Shown here piece after piece: positions 18,004-25,691 of a DNA stretch of 64,000 nt. The notes below the pieces were generated by a model, which saw nothing but the letters and a program-made list of their open reading frames with translations, did not search any database and was not told the DNA's origin. Both the position numbers and the translations under genes were made by a program. The first letter of the stretch is position 1, and each line of letters begins with the position of its first letter. This DNA comes from Affinibrenneria salicis (GTDB taxonomy: Bacteria > Pseudomonadota > Gammaproteobacteria > Enterobacterales > Enterobacteriaceae). The stretch covers positions 62,001 to 126,000 of the forward strand of contig NZ_VYKJ01000013.1 in NCBI RefSeq assembly GCF_008710095.1, written 5' to 3'.

Positions 18004-19826
18004 TATTTTTCCTCCCCGTCGGCGGACGTGCGGTCTGCCGTTTCACCGAGCGACCACCCCTCCGACTGGATATAATCTTTCCACAGCCGCTGGTATGCCG
18101 GACAGGCCGCCAGCAGCGCATCATGGGTCCCCTGGCCCGCCACCCGGCCCTGTTCCAACACCACGATATTGTCGGCGTGCATAATGGTGCTCAGACGGTG
18201 GGCTATCATTAATACCGTTCTGCCCGCGCACAATTGATTCAACGCCTGCTGGATCAGCCTTTCGTTTTCCGCGTCGATACTGGCCGTGACCTCATCAAGC
18301 AGCAGAATCGGCGCGTCTTTAAGCAGCGCGCGGGCGATGGACAGGCGCTGGCGCTCGCCGCCGGACAGGCTGGCGCCCCGTTCGCCCAGTATCGTGTCGT
18401 AACCCTGCGGCAACGCGCAGATAAAATCATGCGCCTGAGCGGCTCGCGCCGCAGCCTCGATTTCCGCGTCGCTGGCCCCCGGACGGGCCAATGCCAGGTT
18501 GTCGCGCACGCTGCCGTGCAGCAGGAATACCTCCTGAAAAACGATGCCCAGACGGGCCTGCAGGGCATCCAGCGGCCATTGGCGGATGTCCATGCCGCCG
18601 ATCGTCAGCGCGCCGGATTCAAATTCATAAAGACGCGCCACCAATTTAACCAGCGTACTTTTGCCCGAACCGCTGACGCCGACCAGCGCGGTCAACTGAC
18701 CGGCCCGGGCCTGAAAACTGACGTCGTTCAGCGCCAGTTGCGTATCGTAACGTTGATACAAATGGGTAAATTCGATATTGAGCGCGCCGTCGGGGACGGG
18801 CGTGTCAGCCTGCTCCGGCAAGGGGGGAATGGCGAGGATGCCGTTGATCCGTTCCAGCGCCGCCATACGCTGCATCTGTTCGCCCATGGCGAACGTCAGC
18901 CGCAACAGCGGGGATAATACCGCCGGCGCCACCAGCAGAAACATCACAAAAGTCGGGCGATCCAGCGCGCCGCGCGCCAACAGCCAGGCGCCGAGCGGCG
19001 CGACGATCATCAGGTTGACGGATAGCAGCGTGGTAAACAACGCCCAGCCGCCGGTGCTGTTTTTGGCGTAGGTCTGAACCCAGTCGACGGCGCCGTGGAT
19101 GGCGTCGGCGAGATCGCCAAACGAGCGCGCGGTCAGACCGAAACTCTTGATAACGTGCACCCCGCGGATATATTCGCCGACCTGATCGGCGATCCGCTTT
19201 TGCAGATCGTTCCATGCGCCGATCTGCCGGCGTGACCGGCGCATCATCCACCACTGAGCCAGCATCGCCAGCGGAAGCGGGATCAGCGCGGCCAGCGTCA
19301 GCGGCCAGTTGGCGGAGAACAGCAGTATCAAGGCGACTATCGGTATCGCCGCCGCCGCCGCCGCGTCCGGCAGCATATGAGCAAAGAAGCCTTCGAGGCT
19401 ATTAACGTCGTCATTCAGTACGCGCCGCAGGCTGCCCGTCCCGCGCCGGGCGAAGAAGGAGAGCGGAATTTCCCCCAGCCGCTTCGCCATGCCGATTTTC
19501 AATCGGTACTGGATATTAAAGGCGCCGATATGGGCCAGAATATGGCTGATAGCCATAAATGCCCAGCGTAACGCCAGCAGCGCCACCGCCCAGCCCATCA
19601 GCCGCCAGACCGTCGCCATATCCGGTTGGGGAGAGAAAAGCTGCACGGTAATGAGATAGATGAGCCAGAATGGCGCGACGCTCAGCGCAGCCGACGCAAT
19701 GGCGGTAATAATGGCGCCGCCGAGCGAGCCGGGGGCTAAAGTGATTAATTGCCAGAATCCTTTGGGCGTTAAACTGGCTGGATGATCGGCGCTCTGATTT
19801 GCGCTATTTTTTGTTTGTCTGTGCAT
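18003..19826 (-). CDS. ABC transporter permease/ATPase, YbtP-like (siderophore-linked)
   Basis: A 607-residue half-transporter with transmembrane domain (about 30-320) and nucleotide-binding domain: Walker A GVSGSGKST, signature LSGGERQR, Walker B ILLLDEVTAS. It is the partner of the YbtQ-like gene just downstream. Start choice is uncertain. I use the ATG at 19826, which has GGGAG upstream at a longish 14 nt. A GTG at 19865 would add 13 residues but has no RBS. It sits 300 nt after the permease gene of the same strand, so it may be read from the receptor promoter or have its own. No Fur-like site stands out in the gap. Confidence 0.8.
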   Translation of the reverse strand: MHRQTKNSANQSADHPASLTPKGFWQLITLAPGSLGGAIITAIASAALSVAPFWLIYLITVQLFSPQPDMATVWRLMGWAVALLALRWAFMAISHILAHIGAFNIQYRLKIGMAKRLGEIPLSFFARRGTGSLRRVLNDDVNSLEGFFAHMLPDAAAAAAIPIVALILLFSANWPLTLAALIPLPLAMLAQWWMMRRSRRQIGAWNDLQKRIADQVGEYIRGVHVIKSFGLTARSFGDLADAIHGAVDWVQTYAKNSTGGWALFTTLLSVNLMIVAPLGAWLLARGALDRPTFVMFLLVAPAVLSPLLRLTFAMGEQMQRMAALERINGILAIPPLPEQADTPVPDGALNIEFTHLYQRYDTQLALNDVSFQARAGQLTALVGVSGSGKSTLVKLVARLYEFESGALTIGGMDIRQWPLDALQARLGIVFQEVFLLHGSVRDNLALARPGASDAEIEAAARAAQAHDFICALPQGYDTILGERGASLSGGERQRLSIARALLKDAPILLLDEVTASIDAENERLIQQALNQLCAGRTVLMIAHRLSTIMHADNIVVLEQGRVAGQGTHDALLAACPAYQRLWKDYIQSEGWSLGETADRTSADGEEK

Positions 19827-20112
19827 AACTGTCGTTAATTCTCCCTTTGGTTGAGCGATCGGCACGACGGATTATCCAAACGGTCGAGTCAGAGCGGGGG
19901 TGTTCAGGACCGACAAGGTAAACGACAATCCGGGCTGCGGTCGTACTGTCTGTTTGGCTTTTCCGCTTGCGCGCGCGGGAGGGCTCAGTGAACCGATATT
20001 TCGCGGCGGGGCGCGTTGACATTCCGCGCCGATTAAGCCGCGCGCCGCCGGAGCTTCGTCTGCGGGCGGGAAGTTGTCTATTTGCCGTCTTCCCGCGCGC
20101 TGAATTGATCAA

Positions 20113-20132
20113 ATGACGGCGCGCGCCGTCAT
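20113..20132 (-). terminator. Perfect 20-nt palindrome overlapping the permease stop codon
   Basis: ATGACGGCGC (20113-20122) is immediately followed by its exact reverse complement. The stop codon of the permease lies inside it. No U tract follows on the minus strand (TTGATC), so it may pause or partly terminate receptor-permease transcription before the ABC pair. Confidence 0.4.
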
Positions 20133-21349
20133 GACGTCTTGCCGGTTTGCAGCGTCAGACGACGCAGACACAGGGTAATGATGATAAGCACGCATGCGCC
20201 TGACAGCCAGATGAGCGCAAACGCATGAGCGTAGCCCAACATCTGCCCCAGTCCGCCGATAAGGCCGGCGGCAACGGCATTAGCCAGATTCTCGCTGCAT
20301 TGCATGGCGGTAAAATCCGTCCCGGGATGGGCCGGGGATGACCAGTTCATGAATAACGCCCAGATAGCCACGAACATGGCGCCTTCAAATACGGCCTGCG
20401 CGCACAAGGCCAGATAACACCACCAGAGCGCGCTCGCGCCAGCGGTTTCCAGACTCCAGGCCATACCGAGCATCAACGTCGCCATCAGGTAGCTGATGAT
20501 GACCGCCCGGCGGTTGCCCAGACGACGAACCAGCGGAACGCCGATGAGAATGGCGCCCGCCGAGGTCGCCAGCATCATAGCGATCTGCAGATGTCCGATG
20601 GCATCGATGCCCATGCCCCGATCTACCATCCAGGGCTGCAGCAAGGTATTCACGGCCGTACCGGGAAACTTAAATAACAGCGCGATGCCAATCGCCCAGC
20701 CTAGATCCCGGTGATGCAACAGATCGCGCAACCGCACTTTGACTCGCCCTGCGGTGGACTGAAGCGCGACGGCGGATTGCCACGGTTTATCCAGCAAGAG
20801 TACGCCGCCGATAACGGCCATCAGAGCCGCCAGCAATGCCATGGTAAAGTGCCATCCGACATGGCTATGGACAATCAACAGCCCGCCGCCGCCCAGCAAC
20901 ATGCCGAAAATAAAGCCGGCAATCTGAATCGCATTCGCCGCGCCGGCCGTTTTACCCTGCATACGCAAAACGGCCCAGGCGTTGGTGGCGATATCCTGTG
21001 TCGCGCAGATAACGTTGAGCAGAATAATGCCGCTCAGGGCACCTGCTAAATGGCTGGCGAGCGGCAGCGGAATAACGGCGATGCAGGTTAATACGGCCAG
21101 CGTTTGGGCAAAAAAAATCACTCTGGCGTGCCCCCAGCGTAAACAGGCGTTGTCGACCGGCCCGGCCCACAAGAACTTAAACGCCCACGGCAGGAAAGCG
21201 AGTCCGGTTAGTCCAACTTCAGTCACGCTATACCCGGCGTTGCGTATCAGCGAGCCGAGCGCATAAAAGGCGAATCCGGTCGGCAATCCCTGGGCGATGT
21301 ACATCATGGCAAGGGCGCGGTATGCACTTTTTCGCAAAGTGGTGTTCAT
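20129..21349 (-). CDS. Inner-membrane siderophore permease, RhtX/FptX family (MFS)
   Basis: A 406-residue, 12-helix major facilitator protein related to AmpG. The N-terminus (AYRALAMMYIAQGLPTGFAFYALGSLIR) and the DNAC and ATQDIATNAWAV segments mark the RhtX/FptX group. That group imports intact rhizobactin 1021 or ferripyochelin across the cytoplasmic membrane. I chose the ATG at 21349 with GGAG 11 nt upstream. A TTG seven codons earlier overlaps the receptor stop but lacks a better RBS. It is translationally close to the TonB receptor (21 nt after its stop) and so forms an outer/inner membrane uptake pair with it. Having both this permease and a YbtPQ-like pair in one locus is unusual. Confidence 0.82.
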   Translation of the reverse strand: MNTTLRKSAYRALAMMYIAQGLPTGFAFYALGSLIRNAGYSVTEVGLTGLAFLPWAFKFLWAGPVDNACLRWGHARVIFFAQTLAVLTCIAVIPLPLASHLAGALSGIILLNVICATQDIATNAWAVLRMQGKTAGAANAIQIAGFIFGMLLGGGGLLIVHSHVGWHFTMALLAALMAVIGGVLLLDKPWQSAVALQSTAGRVKVRLRDLLHHRDLGWAIGIALLFKFPGTAVNTLLQPWMVDRGMGIDAIGHLQIAMMLATSAGAILIGVPLVRRLGNRRAVIISYLMATLMLGMAWSLETAGASALWWCYLALCAQAVFEGAMFVAIWALFMNWSSPAHPGTDFTAMQCSENLANAVAAGLIGGLGQMLGYAHAFALIWLSGACVLIIITLCLRRLTLQTGKTS

Positions 21350-21366
21350 CAGTTCGTGTTCTCCGC

Positions 21367-23463
21367 TCAAAAGTCATAGGCCAGTTGAAGACCAAATGTA
21401 CGCGGAGGCCCGGCGACGACCAGATCGCCGCTGCTGATAGAACGAGTCAGATATTTCGTATCGGTCAGGTTTTTACCGAAGACGCCGATGGTCCAGTCTT
21501 TGTGACGCCACGAGACGTTGGCATCCACCAGCGTATAGCCATCGTCTTTTAGGTAGCTGGTGGGCAGGTAGACAGAGCTAATATGGCTGACGGAAATGCC
21601 GCTCTCCCAGTTTTCCGTCGGCATCCATCTCGCGCCCAGACTATAAGTGACTTTGGGCGCCGCCATGAATTGCATGCCGGCGTAATTGGTGCCGCCGCTG
21701 GTGTATTCATCGTAGACGGTTTTGACATACCCTACGGAGCCGCGCAGTTCCAGTTGAGAGAACGGTCGAAATGACGTTTCCAGTTCAGCGCCCTGTGCGT
21801 GCGATCGTCCTGCATTGGCCGTCATGTGCGCGCCGCCCAGCCCTTCCAGCACGACCTGCTGGTTGCGGATACGGCTGTAGAAGGCGACGGCGCCAAAGCC
21901 CCACAAATTTTGCGCGTCTTTAACGCGATAGCCGAGCTCCGCATAATTTGCATATTCCGGTTTATAGGCGGCTTCGGCCGTCGAGGCCGAGGTCGCATAA
22001 ACATTGAATCCCGAAGGCTTGTAACCGCGCGCCAGTTTGAGCCAGGTGAATTGTTGCTCATCCGGCCGATACTCCAGCGTGATTTGCGGCAGCCAGACAT
22101 TATCAATCACTTTTTTGTTCAGGCTCTGAACATAGCCGTTCTGATCGCTGCTCCATTCCAGTTTGCGGCTGTCGCGGCTCATTCGCAGCCCGGCGGCCAG
22201 GCGCCAGTCCGGCGCGAAGTGCCAGCCGGCCTCACCGAATGCGGCGGTGGTGAGTCCATCAACCTGAGAGGTGGTCGCACTGCGGAAGTAGGGCGTGTAA
22301 TCATAGAGATAAGGGCGATCCAGATCGGTGATGGCGACATGCAGTCCGGCCATCCAGTCGAACGGGCTGTCATCCGAAGCCGTTCTCTCAATACGGGTGT
22401 CGGCGTTGTAACCTTTGGTTTTCATATCGTAGCCATTGGTGGCGCCAAAGAGCGATACGGGCGTCCAGTAGTTCCATTCTATGGCGCTGGCCCCCAGTGA
22501 GGCTTTGATGGCGGTATTTTCATCCAGCGGACGCAGGTATTCGCCGCTGAACAAGGTGTATTTAATATTATTGATTCCCGAATCGCTTTCGGTTGTTTCA
22601 TGCCGCCTGGCGAGCGCCTGAGAGGAGAACAGATCCGAGCCGCCTTTACGATCCATATGATGCAAAGCGAAGCGCCATTCGCCGCCCTCCGTATCATAAT
22701 GCAGCAGTTTCAGGCGGGCGAAACTGCTGCGCCAGCCGGCGGTATCGTCACGACCGAGCCGGGTATTATCGATATAGCCGTTTGCCAGTTCCCGACCGGC
22801 CGTGATACGCAGCGCGGTCGAATCGTAAACGTCGTTCAGGGTGGACAGCGGCACGTTCAGGCTGGTCATCAGACGGCGGCGGTTCCCGCTGCCATACTCG
22901 GTCTGCACCGAACCGCCGAATCTAAATTCAGGGTCGCGGCTGCGCATTACCAGCATTCCGCCGGTACTGTTTTCCCCATAAAGCAAATTTTCCGGCCCGC
23001 GCTGCACTTCAATCTGTTCGAGGTCATAAAGTCCGCCGACCATCGACGTCAGCGGGAGAGGAACGCCGTCAATCTGTGCTTTGACGCTGGCGACGTCCGC
23101 CTCTTCATCGTGATGGCCCTGGCCTCTGATAATGATGGTGCCCGGCCCGTTGAGGAAATCGGATAAATAGACATTGGGCAGCCGCTGCGCAACATCGCTC
23201 AGGTGCTGGATGCCTTCACGCTCAAGCGTTTTACCCTTGACGGTACTGATGGCCGCCGGCGTGCTAAAGGTCGCCGTCTCCTGCGGCTCGTTGGCGGTGA
23301 CAACGATATCGGTGGATGAGTTGGCGTTGTTTGCCGTGTTTTTATCGGTCCTGGTGTGAGACTTTGATTCATCGGCCATTACCGTACCGGCAAGGGCTGA
23401 AAGCAGTATGCCAACGCTGAGCGGCATTGGCCGCAGCGAAAAATGCAGTCCGTTTTGCATCAT
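21367..23463 (-). CDS. TonB-dependent ferric-siderophore receptor, FyuA/pesticin-receptor-like
   Basis: A 698-residue outer-membrane receptor. It has a signal peptide (about residues 1-31, ending ALAGTVMADE), a TonB-box-like stretch STDIVVTA, a plug domain with NVYLSDF and GPGTIIIRGQG, and a 22-strand barrel ending in phenylalanine (LAYDF). The segment LARGYKPSGFNVY closely resembles VAQGYKPSGYNIV of the yersiniabactin receptor FyuA. The ligand is most likely the siderophore made by this locus. I chose the ATG at 23463, 8 nt after AAGGG. The gene is first in a minus-strand operon with the permease and is divergent from the AraC regulator, with iron-type control sites in between. Confidence 0.88.
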   Translation of the reverse strand: MMQNGLHFSLRPMPLSVGILLSALAGTVMADESKSHTRTDKNTANNANSSTDIVVTANEPQETATFSTPAAISTVKGKTLEREGIQHLSDVAQRLPNVYLSDFLNGPGTIIIRGQGHHDEEADVASVKAQIDGVPLPLTSMVGGLYDLEQIEVQRGPENLLYGENSTGGMLVMRSRDPEFRFGGSVQTEYGSGNRRRLMTSLNVPLSTLNDVYDSTALRITAGRELANGYIDNTRLGRDDTAGWRSSFARLKLLHYDTEGGEWRFALHHMDRKGGSDLFSSQALARRHETTESDSGINNIKYTLFSGEYLRPLDENTAIKASLGASAIEWNYWTPVSLFGATNGYDMKTKGYNADTRIERTASDDSPFDWMAGLHVAITDLDRPYLYDYTPYFRSATTSQVDGLTTAAFGEAGWHFAPDWRLAAGLRMSRDSRKLEWSSDQNGYVQSLNKKVIDNVWLPQITLEYRPDEQQFTWLKLARGYKPSGFNVYATSASTAEAAYKPEYANYAELGYRVKDAQNLWGFGAVAFYSRIRNQQVVLEGLGGAHMTANAGRSHAQGAELETSFRPFSQLELRGSVGYVKTVYDEYTSGGTNYAGMQFMAAPKVTYSLGARWMPTENWESGISVSHISSVYLPTSYLKDDGYTLVDANVSWRHKDWTIGVFGKNLTDTKYLTRSISSGDLVVAGPPRTFGLQLAYDF

Positions 23464-23554
23464 AAAAAGCACCCTTAATTTTATGTAACAAATTGAGATG
23501 ACACTCCATGATGGTGATCGCCCCTATCTCCTGCTACTCGATTCGGTACGATTT

Positions 23555-23584
23555 CACCCCGAAAAGGATAAATTTATCGGGTGC
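23555..23584. promoter_or_regulatory. Palindrome, putative AraC-regulator site upstream of the receptor
   Basis: An imperfect inverted repeat with outer arms CACCC and GGGTG around the exact 12-nt palindrome GATAAATTTATC (23567-23578). It is about 100 nt upstream of the receptor start. The stretch ACCCCGAAAAGGA recurs approximately (ACCC-GAAAACGGA) on the minus strand at about 25614-25627 in front of the biosynthetic operon. Binding by the local PchR/YbtA-type protein is a guess. Confidence 0.35.
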
Positions 23585-23688
23585 GCATCTCCGGCGTTCG
23601 CGGCTGATGGCGGCAAAGGGCGGCCGGGAAGGGGCGCTGACTGGTCTCGGCAATCAGCCATGAATGCCGCAGGCGATTGGTTTTCGTT

Positions 23689-23707
23689 GAAAATGAGAAT
23701 TGTTTGC
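23689..23707. promoter_or_regulatory. Fur-box-like sequence
   Basis: GAAAATGAGAATTGTTTGC agrees with the 19-bp Fur consensus at 13 positions, including the conserved left GA-AATGA-AAT. Its place between the receptor and regulator genes, both expected to be iron-repressed, supports the call. Confidence 0.6.
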
Positions 23708-23869
23708 AATAGCATGTTTGGATTAAGTCTTGTTACGCACTGTTAGCGCCTGGGTATGAGGGCCGGCTGCGGCAGCCTGATCTCGTTGACCCGCCTCATG
23801 CGACAGAAATGGATGTGAGTTCGGGGCCGGAAGTCAGCGCCCGGCATGGTGAAACATAGAGGGAACGGT

Positions 23870-24763
23870 ATGCAAGAGTTAACGTCGACAGAGTTTTTTA
23901 CTTATCCTGGTTTTCCCTGTCCGCCGGGAATGCGTGTAAAAACGCTGGAAATACGGCCTGGCATGGAGATATCCCTCGTTAGCTGTTACGCCGCGCAGGT
24001 GCTGTCGGCGGTGACCGAGGGAGAAGGGCGCAGCGCCCGGATCCATTTTAACTGTCAGCTTAGCGGCCAGACGCGGGTTTCCTGTCAAAACCAAAATCTG
24101 GAACTGGCGCGCGGCAGGACGCTGACGTCATTTATACCGGATGCGCGTTTCCACCTGCAATGCAGCGCCGACTGGCAAAACATTGAGCTGAGAGTCCATC
24201 CGCCGCTGCTGGCGGAACTGGCGGGCAGTGAGTATGGCGACCTGCGTGATTACCGGCGGGCGGAAGATGGCCTGCTTTGCCAGGCCTGCAGCCAGCGAAT
24301 TATGGATTCCGCTGAGCGGCTCAGCCATTTGATGATGAAGGATCCCCCTTCCGTTTTACTGGTGCATTCGACCGCGCTGGAATTTCTGGCGTGGCATTTA
24401 GCGGCCGCGCAGTCTGCCCTGACGCGCGATGAGATTATCTGTCCGCGCGAGCGCCGCCGGCTCTGGGAAGCGCGGGAACTGCTGCTCAGCGATCTGAGCA
24501 AACCGCCGACGATTGAACAACTGGCGCGGGAAACCGGGTTAAATCAGTTGAAAATTAAGCGCGGCTTTAAGCAATTGTTCGGTATCAGCACCTATGCGCT
24601 GTTTCAGCGCAAACGCATGGAGCATGCGCACAGTCTGTTGCAGCATCACAGCGTGACGGAAACGGCCACCATGATGGGCTACAGTAACCTGTCCCATTTC
24701 AGCGCCGCCTTTCGCAAACAATTTGGTGTGCTGCCAAAGGACGCCCGACGGTTTTGTCGATGA
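23870..24763 (+). CDS. AraC-family regulator, PchR/YbtA-like
   Basis: A 297-residue activator. The N-terminal two thirds is a PchR-like ligand-binding part with no resemblance to arabinose-type cupins by eye. The C-terminus (about 205-295) is a double helix-turn-helix with IEQLARETGLNQLKIKRGFKQ and ATMMGYSNLSHFSAAFRKQFG. The KRGFKQLFG wording is typical of siderophore regulators that bind the ferric siderophore and switch on receptor and biosynthesis genes. I chose the ATG at 23870 because GAGGGA lies 6 nt upstream; an ORF start 24 nt earlier has none. It runs divergently from the receptor and converges on the transferase gene, with which its 3' end overlaps by 65 nt. Confidence 0.87.
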   Translation: MQELTSTEFFTYPGFPCPPGMRVKTLEIRPGMEISLVSCYAAQVLSAVTEGEGRSARIHFNCQLSGQTRVSCQNQNLELARGRTLTSFIPDARFHLQCSADWQNIELRVHPPLLAELAGSEYGDLRDYRRAEDGLLCQACSQRIMDSAERLSHLMMKDPPSVLLVHSTALEFLAWHLAAAQSALTRDEIICPRERRRLWEARELLLSDLSKPPTIEQLARETGLNQLKIKRGFKQLFGISTYALFQRKRMEHAHSLLQHHSVTETATMMGYSNLSHFSAAFRKQFGVLPKDARRFCR

Positions 24764-25493
24764 TGTGCGTGAAAGGTTGACTGATTCGCACCAGCCTTAA
24801 TCGTCGCCAGGCGGACTCGGCGGCGACAGAGATAGCGGTGCCGCATGCCAGCTTGAAATGGCATGCATACCAGCGATATATTCCTGCCAGACACTGGTAG
24901 CCTGTAGGTCCCGCGTTTTGCGTATAGAGGGTGGTGAAATCGAGCGTCAAGCCTTTCCCGCAGCATTTACTTGCGGCTTCCTTTAATGTCCATATCCGCA
25001 AAAAAGACGTCATATCGTATGAACAGCACTCATCTGGATGGCGTAGCATGCCCCACGGCAACTCAATACCATTATGAGGCGTCGACTGCACATCCACGCC
25101 AATTTCACGGTTGGCGCAAAGCGCGACGGCAATCCATTTCCCGCTATGAGACAGGTTGAAAAACATTGCGTTGTCTCTGAGTTTCGGTTTGCGGCGGCTA
25201 TCGGTACAGAACGCCAGTTCCTGTGGTGGAATGCTCATGATTTGTCCGATCGCCACCCGTTTTATGGCGTGACAGGTCAGAAAACGCTGGCGATCTTCCA
25301 GAAAACGGAACTGCTCACAACGTTGTCTTTCGTGACGGCTGAGCAAAGCCGTCGGCAACACCGCCGATAGGCTAATCGGGGCGAATATCACCATCACATC
25401 CTCAGCCGCTAATGGTTTGATAGCGGACAAAGGCTGAGCGCGAAACGGCGACGATTTGACCGTAAAATAGGGTTTCAGATCGGTTAAACGCAA
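24699..25493 (-). CDS. 4'-phosphopantetheinyl transferase (Sfp type), activates the NRPS carriers
   Basis: A 264-residue transferase that moves phosphopantetheine from CoA onto carrier-protein serines. It shows FFNLSHSGKWIAVALC, the magnesium-binding GVDVQ and the WTLKEAASKCCGKGL motif. The Glu of the classical GVDVE is Gln here, while the flanking Asp is kept. The start is a TTG with a good RBS (CGAGGAAG). The C-terminal 30 or so residues after the usual end overlap the AraC gene on the other strand. Its targets must be the one aryl and three peptidyl carrier domains of the operon at 25692-40767, with which it shares a 198-nt divergent promoter region. This corresponds to YbtD in yersiniabactin loci. 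Confidence 0.85.
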   Translation of the reverse strand: MRLTDLKPYFTVKSSPFRAQPLSAIKPLAAEDVMVIFAPISLSAVLPTALLSRHERQRCEQFRFLEDRQRFLTCHAIKRVAIGQIMSIPPQELAFCTDSRRKPKLRDNAMFFNLSHSGKWIAVALCANREIGVDVQSTPHNGIELPWGMLRHPDECCSYDMTSFLRIWTLKEAASKCCGKGLTLDFTTLYTQNAGPTGYQCLAGIYRWYACHFKLACGTAISVAAESAWRRLRLVRISQPFTHIIDKTVGRPLAAHQIVCERRR

Positions 25494-25638
25494 TATTTTC
25501 TTCCTCGTTGTTGTCAGCGTGTTCTCCCAGTTTATTGATACCGAAGCCGGATGAAATACTCCGCAGGCCTGTTCATGATCAAAGAATTCTGATTGGGGTA
25601 ATGACGTCCGTTTTCGGGTGGCTCACGTTACCGATATC

Positions 25639-25657
25639 CATAACGATGCTTATTCTG
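25639..25657. promoter_or_regulatory. Possible Fur-box-like sequence before the biosynthetic operon
   Basis: CATAACGATGCTTATTCTG matches the Fur 19-mer at 12 positions. It lies 35 nt before the start of the first biosynthetic gene. Weaker than the site at 23689. Confidence 0.35.
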
Positions 25658-25691
25658 AATCACGCAGTAAGTTTGTTATTGGGAGGCAGGG

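Larger units (their letters stand above)
23464..23869. other. Divergent control region of receptor operon and AraC regulator
   Basis: About 400 nt without a gene, holding the candidate AraC-type site (23555-23584) and the Fur-box-like site (23689-23707). Both promoters must lie here. No stronger -35/-10 assignment can be made by eye. Confidence 0.6.

Noticed and set aside
19804..20112. A 102-codon minus-strand frame between the ABC pair and the permease
   Set aside because: Arg/Ser-rich composition without motif or RBS; it overlaps the start of the YbtP-like gene.
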